From NCBI GenBank assembly GCA_947044405.1, contig CAMRHE010000035.1:8281501-8345500 (forward strand): DNA of 64,000 bases, read 5' to 3'. The translations under genes and the position numbers were made by a program. The notes under the pieces were generated by a model. That model saw nothing but the letters and a program-made list of their open reading frames with translations. It ran no database searches and was not told the origin of the DNA. This document shows positions 1 through 12,979 of this stretch, piece after piece. Each line of letters opens with the position of its first letter. The first letter of the stretch is position 1. Source of the DNA: Leptodactylus fallax (taxonomy: Eukaryota; Chordata; Amphibia; Anura; Leptodactylidae).

Positions 1-780
1 TGGGATAGGTAAATCCGCAGACACCTTACCACATCTAAGGTGTAGAGCTTTTCTTCCTCCTCAGAGGTTGGAGTGGGGAAAAACACTGGTAGCGAAATTA
101 GCTGATTGCTATTATAGCATGATGGGACCTTAGGGTTAAACCCAGGCAAAAACGTAAGGTGCACCCTATCTGCAAAAAACACAATGTACGATTCTCTAGA
201 AGAGAGAGCCTGGAGTTCCCCTACTCTTTTGGCAGATGTAATAGCCAACAAAAAAACGGTTTTGTAGGCCAAATATTTTAGCTCCGTAGTCTCCAAGGGT
301 TCAAATGGAGGACCGCACAGGCCTTTAAGGACTACCGCAAGGTCCCACTGGGGAACTGGAGATGATACTGAGGGCTTTAGCCTCATTTCCCATTTAAGGA
401 ACCTTGCAACCAGAGGATCCTGAGACAGACATCTGTTAAAATGAGCGGAGAGGGCCGCAATCTGCACTTTCAAAGTGGCAGGGGCAAGGACCTTATCCAA
501 ACCGTCCTGAAGAAAATTTAAAATATCAGCTGTTGAAGGTTGTAGATTATTAATACCCTTCTTGGAGCACCACTCCATGAAAATCTTGGCTGTCCTCTGG
601 TAGTTCTTATTGGTAGAGTCTGCTCTTGCAGAAGAAAGGGTCTTCAGGACGGCCTCTGACAGTCCTCTATCCTGCAGTAGGGACTGCTCAACCTCCAGGC
701 TGTCAGGTTGAATCTCCAGAGATCCTGGCACTTCAGAGATCCTTGGGAAACCAGGTTCTGGATGGGGGGAAGCCTCCAAT
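1..780 (-). CDS. DIRS tyrosine recombinase, N-terminal part (runs off the window)
   Basis: This minus-strand frame is too fragmented at the edge to stand out as a start-to-stop ORF. I translated it by hand and found no stop from about 780 to position 1. It reads through S-E-A-V-L-K-T-L-S-S-A-R and N-K-N-Y-Q-R-T-A-K-I-F, a typical N-terminal SAM-like arm-binding region of phage-integrase-type recombinases. It then reaches T-S-A-K-R-V-G-E-L-Q-A-L (about 190-230), where the Arg matches the first catalytic Arg of the family. The downstream H-x-x-R and Tyr residues lie outside the window. The frame overlaps the end of the RT-RNase H frame by more than 100 bp, as is usual in DIRS elements. The start codon is not determined. 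Its role would be integration of the circular DNA intermediate. Confidence 0.8.
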
Positions 781-3557
781 ATATCCCTCGACTCATCTCC
801 ATGAGTTGGGAAAACCAAGCTCTTTTTGGCCAGAATGGAATGATGGCTATCACAGAGACTTGGTCCTGTCTGATTTTCATCAATACTTTCGGTATTATTG
901 GAATTGGAGGGAAAATGTATGCCAGCCTGGACCTCCAAGGGATGGACAGGGCATCCACTGCCAAGGGATTGTCCTCCTGGTAAAGGGAACAGAACGTCTC
1001 CACCTTGGCGTTGAGTCGGGTTGCCATGAGGTCTATTTCTGGAAGACCCCACTTCAGGGTAATCTGATGAAAGACTTCTGGATTGAGTGACCATTCTCCT
1101 GATACGGCATGACCCCGACTCAACCGATCCGCTACTATGTTCAGGGAGCCCTTGATGTGAACTGCGGATAAATGGGTTAGATTTTTCTCTGCCCATGTAA
1201 ATATCAGATCTGCCTCCCTGAGGAGGGTTGGTGTTCTGGTGCCTCCCTGTCTGTTCACGTACAGCACTGTGGTCATGTTATCTGACCGGATTTTGACTGC
1301 TCTTCCCTTGAGAAGAGGCGAGAAATGGAGTAAGGCACGATATACAGCTCTGAGCTCCTTCCAGTTGGACGAGGTCCTTCTTTCTGGAGCGCTCCAGACT
1401 CCCTTTATGGAGTTTTCGTCCAAATGGGCTCCCCATCCCGAGAGGGATGCATCTGTAGTCAACAGGGTCCAAGAAGCTTGGACCGTGGACCTTCCGTCTT
1501 TCAGAAGTCGAATCTTCTTGCTGAGTGTAAGAAGGAAGCGATCCCAAACCTCTAGTAATTCCTTCTGGAGGGGACGTAAGTGCCACAAAGCCCATGGGAC
1601 TGCCTCCACTGAGGAAGACATCAAGCCCAGGATCTTCATCAATGTTCTGATGGAGGCTATCGGCTTTTTGAAGAGGTGCCGGACTGCACCGACCAGTTTC
1701 TCCTTCCTTGCTGGTGTCAAGGAGACCTGCAGGCGGACTGAATCCAGGAAGTAGCCGAGGAACTTCCTTCGGGTTGAAGGGATCGTTACCGACTTCTCCC
1801 AGTTTATAAGCCATCCCAGACTCTGAAACAGGGACACGGTTGTCTGTAGATGCTGGAGCAGAAAAGACTCTGACTGGGCTTTTGTCAACCAGTCGTCTAG
1901 ATAAGGCACCACGAATATCTCCTGAAGTCTGAGGGCGGCCGCTATAGGAGCCACTACCTTTGTAAAGGTGTGGGGAGCAGAGGAGATCCCGAAGGGTAGT
2001 GCTGTGAACTGAAAATGCTTCGTGTGGCCGGAAACTACTACGGCAATCCTTAGAAACCTTCTGTGTGGAGGATAAATAGGAATATGCAAATAGGAGTCTT
2101 TTAGATCCAAAGTCACGAAAACATCGCCTTGGAGGAGAAAAGTGGTGACAGACTTTATGGTTTCCATACGGAAGTGCTTCTTTTTGATGAAGCGGTTGAG
2201 GTACCTTAAGTCTATGACCATTCTCCACTTGTGTGAAAGATCCTCAGAGCGCCAACACCGTTTTGGCCACCCCCTTACTCCTCTTTCATATAAAAACCAC
2301 ACTCACCGCCAGTGAGTGCCGGGTTCACCAGATAAATACAAGACAAGCCTTCTAAATTTTATATATTTATTAACCCCTAAATGGGTCGGTATTAAAATCT
2401 AACATATACAGTTCAGAACAGATATGCAGATATATGCAAGCATTAACAGTTGCTAGTTACAAGATACAGTACAAATAAAATAAAAGGGATTAAAGGTGAA
2501 ATGATTACTTTACCACACATGTCCTTGATGTGGTTCTATAGTCCAACACTCACACATGGCATGTGTGAGTCACCAGTGGAGGCTTCTTGGCATGTGGCAT
2601 TAACTCCTAGCATGTGGCATCACAGTATTCCAGCCTGCATGCTCTTCACAGTCTCTCAGCATTAGTCCAGTAGTCTCAACAGAATCTCATCACAGCAGCC
2701 TCTCCTTATGGTCTGTCTGTGTCAACTCCCCAGCATGATCTCCAAAGTGTAATCTCCATAGCATAATCTCCTCCCACAGACCTCTTACCTCATCTTTTAT
2801 ACCCTTTATGCCACCTCCCAGAATGAGGTCACCGGCGACAGTACGTCTGATGAGTTAATTCAATCAAATCCAGATCTTTTGTATAGAGCTGAGACAAAGT
2901 GAATTGATACACTGTTATCAGTCATATCTGATCAACAGCCCAGGCTTGAACAATGCACTATTGTTTGATCAGCCAGGGCTGTATAGGAATACAATGGAGC
3001 CCTATTGTTCCAGCCTGGCCGCTACTGCCAATATGCACCTAGGCTTATAGCTGCGCACAGTATGCAAGCAAGCAAGAAGGGAGATCCTATACCCAGAGAC
3101 CAAAATACAGCTGAGTTATGGCCATATTTAGGCAGAATCATCACAACTTGTCTGCCAGTTTTGGTACCAGGAAGACGGGAGAATAGACACCGGATCCTTC
3201 TTCTAGAGAAGGGACTTCCTCCAGGGCTCCCTTGTGAATGTACTCTCGGATGGAGCATTCCAATGTAGTCTGCTGCATTATAGGGAGGCTGCGAGTTAAC
3301 ACAAACCGATCCTGAGGAGGATGGAGGAACTCGATTGCATATCCTTTTTGGATTACCTGCAGGACCCATGGGTCTTGAATTTTTTCCTGCCAGCAGTTGA
3401 AAAAATGGGAGAGACGACCCCCGACAGGAATCTTGGCCACAGGAAGACTGCTCCTGATGTCAAAAGCTAGGCTTCTCCTTTTTATCATCAGACTTAGGGA
3501 ATCTCCGGACGGCGCCTCTAGAGGAATATCTAGAGCCTCTTTGGGACTGCCGTCCAC
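644..3557 (-). pseudogene. DIRS reverse transcriptase-RNase H, split by a solo LTR
   Basis: Two blocks, 3557-3146 and 2231-644, are in the same register once the LTR and one copy of its target duplication are discounted. The first block has the V-F-L-V-P-K approach to the RT. The second continues with W-R-M-V-I-D-L, the palm motif F-V-T-L-D-L-K-D, A-L-P-F-G-I-S-S-A-P and the catalytic box Y-L-D-D. RNase H follows, with T-T-D-A-S, N-W-K-E-L, R-S-D-N and V-A-D-R-L-S-R supplying its acidic residues. Without the insert the frame would be about 660 codons, normal for DIRS. It overlaps the end of the gag-like ORF (3460-3557) and the start of the recombinase frame. I saw no other disabling change, so LTR insertion looks like the inactivating event. 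Confidence 0.88.
2232..3145 (-). mobile_element. Solo LTR (914 bp) inserted in the DIRS RT
   Basis: The insert starts TGTGA and ends TCACA, a perfect 5-bp terminal inverted repeat of the TG...CA type. It is flanked by the direct repeat ACTTG at 2227-2231 and 3146-3150. Five-bp duplications with TG/CA ends are standard for LTR retrotransposons and many endogenous retroviruses. There is no internal coding region, so it is a solo LTR left by LTR-LTR recombination. On the minus strand a TATAAAAG box lies near 2797 and an AATAAA near 2370, which suggests minus orientation. A weaker TATA (2290) and AATAAA (2474) pair exists on the plus strand, so orientation is not certain. Gypsy or ERV origin cannot be decided from the LTR alone. 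Confidence 0.88.
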
Positions 3558-4692
3558 GATGAGGCGGATAGCCTCTACTACGGCCAGAGTCAGATCTACC
3601 TCTAAAGGCCTGGGGTAAAGTTTTACCCTTCCTATCAGCCAAGCCCTCCAGGATCTCGTCTAGGGCACTGCCAAAGACTCTACCTGGCTCAAAGGGTAAT
3701 GCGCACAAATTATATTTTGAGGGGAAATCAGCTCTCCAGGGTTTTAACCATAGAGGTCTTCTTGCTGCAGTGGTAAGTGCCAGAGATTTGGCCGCCAGCC
3801 TTAATTGATGGTGGGAGGCCTCCGCTAAATATTCAGCTGCCAGGGAAACCGAGCCTAGAAACCCTAGCAGCTCATCTCTGGAGACTCCAGAGTCGATGTC
3901 CCTCTCGAGGTGAACCAGGTCAGTGCGTAATTTGGCTGACACTTCACAAGACGCAACCGCCACAGCGGTCTGGGCCGAGGCAGCTGAATACGCCTTCTTG
4001 AGGGTATTGTCGATGCGCCTGTCCATGGCGTCGTGCAAATTTGATCCATCATCTGATGGTACCATAGTGCGGCGGGACAGTTTGGCCACCGCCATATCCA
4101 CCTTGGGAGGAGGACCCCATTGATCCCATTGAGCAACTGGGAATAAAGCCTTGAACCTCCTAGAAACCACAAGAGGTTTTTCAGGACATTTCCACTCTGA
4201 AGACATTAATCTTTGTAATGTCTCGTCCACTTGGAAGACCCTAGGCCCTCTATAGGTGGACGTGGAGGCTTCCCCGTCAACCTCACGATCCTTAGACCGG
4301 ATGGACTTCAGCAGCCGACTTAATTTTTCGAGTGGGAAGCACGGCCTGCTGGAATCTTCAGTGGAATCATCAGATGAGAGTGTCTCGTCCACTATCTGAT
4401 AATCTTCGTCAGCGATGCGTAGGGAGGACTGTGTCTCAACCCGCGTTCTCTTGGCAATCTGGGCGATGGAAGAACGGATCTCCTTAAGAGACTCCTCCAT
4501 ATAGTCCTTTACCCAGGTGACAACCTCTCTTATAGAAGGTTCTTCTGACGGAGGTCCGCGGCATTGGCGACAGCGGGTAAAATCATAGCCGTCAGGTAAA
4601 GGGGTATTGCAATCCAAACACATTAGGTGTTTACGTTTAGAGGACTTTTTCCTCCTAAGCCCATCGCCGTTACCTGATGCAGAAGATGACAT
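3460..4692 (-). CDS. DIRS gag-like ORF1 protein (410 aa)
   Basis: The open frame extends upstream to 4860, but I prefer the start at 4692 (M-S-S-S-A-S-G-N-G). Residues upstream of it are hydrophobic and low in complexity, as in translated leader sequence. Near the N terminus are two C-x2-C pairs about 12 residues apart (C-L-D-C ... C-R-Q-C), a likely zinc-binding knuckle. A Ser/Asp/Glu-rich segment follows, then a largely alpha-helical region, and a basic Arg/Gly/Ser-rich tail (R-G-R-S-D-S-G-R-S-R-G) suited to nucleic-acid binding. Position at the 5' end, just before and overlapping RT, fits the structural protein of a DIRS element. The frame is intact, in contrast with the interrupted RT. 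Confidence 0.7.
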   Translation of the reverse strand: MSSSASGNGDGLRRKKSSKRKHLMCLDCNTPLPDGYDFTRCRQCRGPPSEEPSIREVVTWVKDYMEESLKEIRSSIAQIAKRTRVETQSSLRIADEDYQIVDETLSSDDSTEDSSRPCFPLEKLSRLLKSIRSKDREVDGEASTSTYRGPRVFQVDETLQRLMSSEWKCPEKPLVVSRRFKALFPVAQWDQWGPPPKVDMAVAKLSRRTMVPSDDGSNLHDAMDRRIDNTLKKAYSAASAQTAVAVASCEVSAKLRTDLVHLERDIDSGVSRDELLGFLGSVSLAAEYLAEASHHQLRLAAKSLALTTAARRPLWLKPWRADFPSKYNLCALPFEPGRVFGSALDEILEGLADRKGKTLPQAFRGRSDSGRSRGYPPHRGRQSQRGSRYSSRGAVRRFPKSDDKKEKPSF

Positions 4693-5530
4693 CTGAAACA
4701 TCAAAGCCACATGACTATGTAGAATAGAAGATTGCCAAGCATCGCACAAGAAGAAAAAAACCAAGGGGTACCTTACTTTTTTAAATCGGTCACTTGAAAA
4801 AAAGATCCCGTCAGGAAAAACCCAGACACCGCAAACCGCAGCAGAGGAGCTAGTAACCACGAGCTCACCAAGTAAAGGACTGAGAACCTTTTAAATGTAA
4901 TACAGCAGCGAGGGGAGGAGCCAAACAAAGAAAATATTCATACAGCGCAAAAACGAAGTCAAATGCCATAATGGAACATAGAGGAGCATAAGCCTAAGCC
5001 AGAGGCTCAACATACAAGCAGCAAAAAACAAATCTATATTTTGCCATTAAAATTCCAATTTTCAAACTTACCGCACTTTTCCGAGAAAACCGGAAGTAGG
5101 CCGCGGTGGTGCGCAAAGGCTTCCTTCCCCGGGGAACACGGGACCGAAAAAAAAGGTTCCGGCCAAAGGTTCCCCGCTTACTTCCGGGATCGCGCTGCCT
5201 GCAGAGCGATGAGCCGGGTAACGCTGCGCTGCGGGGCGAAAAAAGGCCCGAAGGACCGGAGGATCTTAGGAACGTAGGAAAGGACCGAGGTACCCCCAAA
5301 AGGTAAGCCAGGAGCTTTTTTAGGAAAAAACCCCTAGCAACGGGAGGTCACCAGAGACCTCCGTCCACCTGTCCCACACAGGACAGAAAAAAACACAGTG
5401 GAGGGAGGTCTCAGGTTCCCTCTTATAGGGCCAGTAGGAGGCACCTTAAATTTGGTGCTAATTAAAGGTTCCACTGTCCTAAACAACACACAGGGGCAGA
5501 GATACCCCATATTGTGCTGCTGTCGGACGT
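4693..5530 (-). promoter_or_regulatory. DIRS 5' leader and terminal region
   Basis: There is no coding frame of the element here. The stretch 5080-5300 is markedly GC- and CpG-rich compared with the AT-rich surroundings, as expected of a promoter or leader. The outer part (5400-5520) should include the left inverted terminal repeat, but its partner is outside the window. On the minus strand a TATA-like CCTATAAGAGGG occurs near 5425. The promoter assignment is inferred from position and composition. Confidence 0.4.
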
Positions 5531-5624
5531 AAGGGGAATTTTTTTTTTATATTTTTAACAACTTTTTTTTAAATTGTTTTGTTAACCCCCCTAGGAGGTT
5601 TGGACCTGTAATCTTTTGATCAAT

Positions 5625-6508
<884 letters not shown>

Positions 6509-6822
6509 TTACTATGTTAAGCCGGCAGAGTCAGAGTATTTTCCAACTCCAGTGGCTAGTTCTGGGTCCTGGCTGGGTAATACAGATGAGACCCGGAAGT
6601 CATGCCACAGGCACAGCTCCTGTGCCTGCGACATGAAAGCACTATTACAATACTGAGTGTTAACTATATGCTCAGCGTGACATAAAAGTATAGCGGACAG
6701 TGGGAAGGGGTTAAAGTAAAGTGTTAAATGGACAGTGACTGAAAATCAACTGGCTTAGTTGCCAATAGCACCCAATCATGGCACAGCTTTCATTTTTCAA
6801 GAGCCAAATAGTGTAACATAGG

Positions 6823-7796
6823 ATGATGACGTTGAAGCAAAAAACTTTTTTATGTGTGTTAGAATTTGCAAGATGGGGGCCTATTATGACGGTACTGCAA
6901 ATTTCAGAATTTGGTAATATGATTCACATAGAAACTGAATTTTACGGTGAGTTAATTCAAAACCAATGGATGTTTATGTCATGGGAAAAGTCTGGGCAGC
7001 CTAAAGACATCAGAATATACTGTGAATAGTATCTGAGTCGTTTACAGGCATAGTCCTAGAAAGTCGGGCAGGCTGACTTGCATGAAACTGCATGTGGTGT
7101 AAATCACAGTACAGGGTATTTTATGGAAATGTCTGCATTGTAAGCCTTACAGATTACATCTTCTTCAGGAAGTGAAGCCAGATAACAAACTGAAATGCTG
7201 TGACTTTTGCATGAACTTGCAAGGATGATTGGAAGAGGACAAATTCACTAACAGGCTGGTGTTTAGCAGATGGGCTACCTTTCACCTCATTGGTAGGGTC
7301 AATCACCACATTAGAATTAGGGGTTCATAAAAGCCATGTGCCTTTATAGAGAACATTAGGGACCCACCAAAAGTGAACTTGTTCTTTGCATTAAGCAGAC
7401 CCAAAATCAGGAGGATTTCTAAGGATACTGTCAGTGTCCCTTCCTACCTGGACATGTTAAAGGAATGACTTAAGCCACAGATAGAGGAAGATCTGCCAAA
7501 TGTACTATATCAACAGGATCCAGAATACTGGATTTATTGCGTCTGAAATAGTGATTCAATAATGCTGCGTTGGCCTCCACGATTGCCAGATCTAACATCC
7601 TGCGACTCTGTGGGACTACATCAAGGATTCAGGGTATCTGCCCCCTCAACCACAGGATCTTAACAACCTGAGACGATGCATCACTGAAAAAGTGGAGTCC
7701 ATATCCAAGGATATGCTGACATGCATCTGGGCAGAACTGGACTACCATCTAGGCATCTGCTGTGTCACCAATGGAAATTACATCAAATATATGTAG
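6823..7796 (+). pseudogene. Decayed mariner/IS630-type transposase of a kind common in arthropods
   Basis: Fragments in shifting frames follow one transposase from end to end. An N-terminal K-Q-K-T-F-L-C-V-L-E-F-A block is at 6835, then G-Q-P-K-D-I near 7000, L-V-F-S-R-W-A-T-F-H-L near 7260 (the first catalytic Asp replaced) and G-R-V-N-H-H near 7300. A Q-Q-D block follows at 7512, R-W-P-P-R-L-P-D-L-T-S-C-D near 7575, and V-T-N-G-N-Y-I at the end. The P-P-R-x-P-D-L-T-x-C-D signature and the C-terminal 'C-R-V-T-x-G' block are, from my knowledge of the family, very common in arthropod genomes. Several frameshifts and stops make it non-functional. Terminal repeats were not located. Confidence 0.65.
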
Positions 7797-8975
7797 TATA
7801 TCACATAAAACTTGGATAGATAATACTTTCATGTTGATGAATTTGTGTTATATTCTATAATTTTTTAACAATTGTTATTTAATCACTCTGTATTTCATGC
7901 TGTATTCACATCATTACTTTTGAGAATGTCTCTATAATGTCCTACAAGGTGGTGCTGCTGCGGCCTCTAAATGAGTAAAAGTTTTCTCTATATGTGTCTG
8001 TAAGATAAATAATAGCAGATAGTCTTCACTCATTAGTTTAGGGAAAACTGAGAAATTAGAGATATGTTATTTAAAGGCCAGAAATAGCACTATTCCTCAT
8101 GTAAAGATATGGCAGCTTATCCTTAAAAATCATCTACAAGATTGCTTCTAGCCTTGTCACCCAAACCTGTCGCTTTTTTTCAGGCTGTTGGTGCATACTG
8201 GGAGTTGTAGTTTTGCTATAGCTCAGGAGCCATAGGTTGGAGACCAGTGTATTAGGTATTGTAAATAGATTATCTTTGTATGTAGTAATAAATCTTGGTA
8301 TTGGTAAACGGCTGAGCTTTTGGTTCGCAATGTGCAATACCAATGTCTTAGAAGAAAGGGAAAAGATCTGGAATCACACCATCATTATTCCATTGTTACT
8401 CATCACTCTTCAATAAAGCAGACCAAGCGAATAAAAAAGCTATTCTATTTCATTATTTGTATTTCATTATTGGAAGCAGATCCTAACAATCAATTCCAAT
8501 ATTTAGAACTGAATGTGTAGAAATGACACTAAGCAATTATAATCAGGTGAACTCCATCACAACCCAGAAGCTGTGTAGTTTAGTGTTGTATAAATATCAC
8601 CAAGTTGCCATGTACAGTATTTGTGTTATAAGGAAATGACTTTTACTATATAATAATAACATTAAAGTATGAGTTTTCAGTCAGGTTTCCAAAAGCAAGC
8701 AGCAGAATTGTGAATGCAGTTTGGTTACAATCACTATTTTTTTTTTATTTTTCTTTTTAGACTTAAGAAATATTACAGGCTCAAATGAGTCTTGACTGCA
8801 ACATATTGATAAAAATGTCCAGCTGTTCTAGAACCGTAAGAGACCAAACAACCTGACTCCTTTTTTATCCAGTTGGGCTTCTTTAAACCTGATGACTCAG
8901 AAGTAAGGACAAAAAGTGAAGGTAATGGCACATTTGTTCTTTTCTTTTGAACAATTTTTGCACCCTATTGTTCAG
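7797..8975. other. No gene recognised; AT-rich, one ZNF143-like motif
   Basis: Apart from the 19-bp motif at 8193-8211 I see no coding potential above chance here, and no repeat that I can name. Confidence 0.5.
8193..8211 (-). promoter_or_regulatory. ZNF143/SBS-like motif
   Basis: On the minus strand this reads ACTACAACTCCCAGTATGC, one base from the vertebrate ZNF143 (Staf/SBS) consensus ACTACAAYTCCCAGMATGC. No promoter or gene is recognisable nearby, and the same motif is carried by dispersed vertebrate repeats. It is therefore probably repeat-borne. Binding is inference. Confidence 0.4.
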
Positions 8976-9371
8976 AATAAACCATTTTTGTCAAGAAGGC
9001 CGGGGAAGGTGAAAAACAAAACAAAACATATTCACCTGTCCTCAGTGCTCTAATGTCTCCCACCGTGGTCTGGTCCTGCTGCTCCCAGGGTCTTGCTCTG
9101 GCAGAACTCCTCGCCGCACATGAATACTGAGGCCAATCAGCTGTCTAAGGAAAGAACACGGGATGTCACTTATGACGCATGTGAGTGATGTCCTGGTTCC
9201 TTCCCTTAGGCCGCTGATTGACCTCAGTGGTCGCGTGCTGCAAGGACTTCCATCGGAAGAAGCACCGCACTGTTGGACCAGACCGTGGTGGGAGACACCA
9301 AAATATGTGAGTGATGAGGTTTTTTTTCACCTTCCCTGGTCTCCTTGCCAAAAAATGGTTTATCCTTGACA
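8976..9371. mobile_element. Palindromic MITE-like element
   Basis: The two ends are imperfect inverted copies of about 100 bp. The left end reads 'ataaaccattttt', then 'ggggaaggtgaaaaac', then 'gtctcccaccgtggtctgg'. The right end carries the complement of each block in reverse order, 9290-9366. There is no transposase. Superfamily is undetermined and no clear target duplication was found. Confidence 0.65.
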
Positions 9372-9493
9372 TTCCCTTTAACTTCATTGTACATGTTTCC
9401 ATTTGGGATGTAGATTCTTTAAAAAGTATGAAGTTTTACTTTACTTGGTCATCCATTCTTTTGAATAGGCAGTTTAAATAACAATAAAATTGA

Positions 9494-9795
9494 TTAAGGC
9501 CAGGGCCCCTGCAGACAAAAACACAGCGTTTTACAGTACCTGCAGATTCTGGTTAATCCCATCCACACATTGCAGAAAAAAAATCTGTTGTGTTTTTGTA
9601 AATTGCCGCATGTCAGTTATACCTACAGAAACGCTGGTGTTTTCCTTATAGGTATAATAGGGACAGAAAGTCCACGGAAGAAAGTTCTGCTGACTTTCTG
9701 TGAAAAGTGCTGCGAAAAAAACGCAATGTGTTTCCACCGTCAGCTTTTCCGCAGCACTTTTTTGATGCGGCCAGCTACGTGGTGCCATAGCCTAA
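9494..9795. mobile_element. MITE family M1, copy 1
   Basis: This begins with 'aaggccagggcccc' and ends with the degraded complement 'gtgccatagcctaa'. Internal blocks 'acctacagaaacgctgg', 'agaaagtccacggaag' and 'ttccgcagcactttt' recur in copies at 19573-19820, 59081-59338 and 60334-60614. It is non-coding and non-autonomous, with no assigned superfamily. Confidence 0.6.
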
Positions 9796-9919
9796 ATGAA
9801 CGTGTTTAAAATTGGCAATAGAAAACCTAGTCTTAAACACAACCTGTGAACCTGAAAATGTAATCCATTCTGTAGGCAGCATGTTATACAGCAGTAGGAG
9901 CGGAAATGATTGATATATA

Positions 9920-11554
<1,635 letters not shown>

Positions 11555-11556
11555 TA

Positions 11557-12792
11557 CAGTATATTATACACAGTATAGTCTTATGGGGAAAAATTTTTTG
11601 CATAACTTATCATTTGATGATTTGAATCCCTGCATATTCTTGGCTTAGGAGTCCTGAGGATGGTTGTGAAAAAAATCAGTCTAAGACTATTCAAATCTGC
11701 GTCAGAATCCAGCGCAGTGTCTGCCGAAAATTGGTGGAGGAAAAAGTCCTGAATGGAGGACTTTTTCTTCTTCCAGTTCCAGTTTAAAAACAACAAGACA
11801 ACAAGAGTTCTTCACTATGAGGACCATTAATCTAAGGAGTAGCCTACATCAAGAACTGATCAGAGCAGCAACAGCTGACAGCTTCAAAAATGGCTTAGAT
11901 GCCTTCTTACTTCAAAATAGCATTAATGCTTATGGAAATGTACAGAATACTTCTTTCCTTTCCCATACCTTGGTTGACCTTGAAGTTTGTCTTTATTTAA
12001 GTGTACTAACTATGTATTAAAAGAGAAGAAAATAAATGTGTTCTATATTTGTGGCCCTGAAAAATGTGTACTTATTTTTAAATAAGAATATTTCTTAATT
12101 TCTGTATAGTATATTAAACAATACACTATGTATAAGTACTGTATTTTTTACATCATTAATGTGCAGTCACTGGCTGAATGCTTTCATACAGTCATATCTA
12201 TCAAGTAAGAATTTATATTCTTGTATTTTACAGCATTTAGTGGTGGATTTTTAGTCATAGATGGGCCAGACAGTCTGGCCCATTTCAGCAACAAAATATT
12301 AATACTATTGTGTAACAAGCACTTTAAATCAATGAAATGAGCATGGACTCAGGCAGAAAGTTAGTAAGGAAGAGAGAGCAGACACACATTTCTAGACAGA
12401 ATGGGTCAAGAGGACAATATTGCATTTTTCTTTGTAATACTGAGGTATAAATTCAAAATGGATATTCAATATATAAAAATACCTCCCAACTTTCAGAGAA
12501 TAGAAAGTGGGATAAAGTCTGCGTTAGGGACAGTGCTCCATGACATATTTGAATATGATAAGTCATGCCACTATGTGCACCCAGTCCGGCCCATTCCCCC
12601 TGTGACCATGCCCAATCACACTGAGTCCCTTTGTAGTCACATACACTGTAACACACAGTGATGAAGTCTCCTAAGTGCTTCACACACAGTATAAATAATT
12701 AACAGGCATATTAATGCCTACCCACAGTATACCCCTGCAGTTGTAATATTGATGTACCTAAGGTTAGACCGTCAATATTAGAAAAGTGGATA
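11557..12792. other. No gene; unclassified AT-rich sequence
   Basis: There is no recognisable coding region. The stretch 12470-12660 ('acctcccaactttcagagaa' onward) looks like a fragment of a dispersed repeat, but I cannot assign it. Confidence 0.4.
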
Positions 12793-12940
12793 CAGTGGGG
12801 GAAAAAAGTATTTGTTCAGCCACCAATTGTGCAAGTTCTCCCACTTAAAAAGATGAGAGAAGCCTGTAATTGACATCATAGGTAGACCTCAACTATGAAA
12901 GACAAAATGAGAAAACATATCTAGAAAATCACATTGTCGA
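12793..12940. mobile_element. Isolated Tc1 terminal repeat, family T3
   Basis: This is about 148 bp beginning CAGTGGGGGAAAAAAGTATT. It matches the left end of the complete T3 element at 20301-21893 almost base for base, up to the 'acattgtc' block. Nothing else of that element is here. It is cut at 12940, where a hAT-type MITE end begins. Confidence 0.8.
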
Positions 12941-12979
12941 AGCAAATTTTTTTGGAACTTCGAATCGAACTCATCTCTA
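12941..12979. mobile_element. Right end of a hAT-type MITE (fragment)
   Basis: The blocks 'aaatttttttggaact' and 'gaatcgaac' and the terminus 'catctcta' are those of the right end of the MITE at 46068-46468. It is only about 40 bp long, wedged between two Tc1 fragments. Confidence 0.6.

Larger units (their letters stand above)
1..5530 (-). mobile_element. DIRS-type (tyrosine recombinase) retrotransposon, cut by the window start
   Basis: Read on the minus strand, this stretch carries a gag-like ORF (4692-3460), an RT-RNase H frame (3557-644) and an overlapping tyrosine-recombinase frame (about 780 to beyond position 1). That order, with overlapping pol and recombinase frames, is the DIRS order and not that of Gypsy or Copia, which use a DDE integrase. 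DIRS elements have inverted terminal and internal complementary repeats instead of ordinary LTRs and integrate by recombinase. The 3' end lies outside the window, so these repeats cannot be tested. The right boundary near 5530 is an estimate: the DIRS-like leader gives way to T-rich sequence resembling a TTAA-type repeat. A solo LTR at 2232-3145 has disabled this copy. Confidence 0.85.

Noticed and set aside
626..1754. Plus-strand frames of 154 and 171 codons
   Set aside because: They are antisense to the DIRS RT-RNase H and recombinase frames, which have clear motifs.
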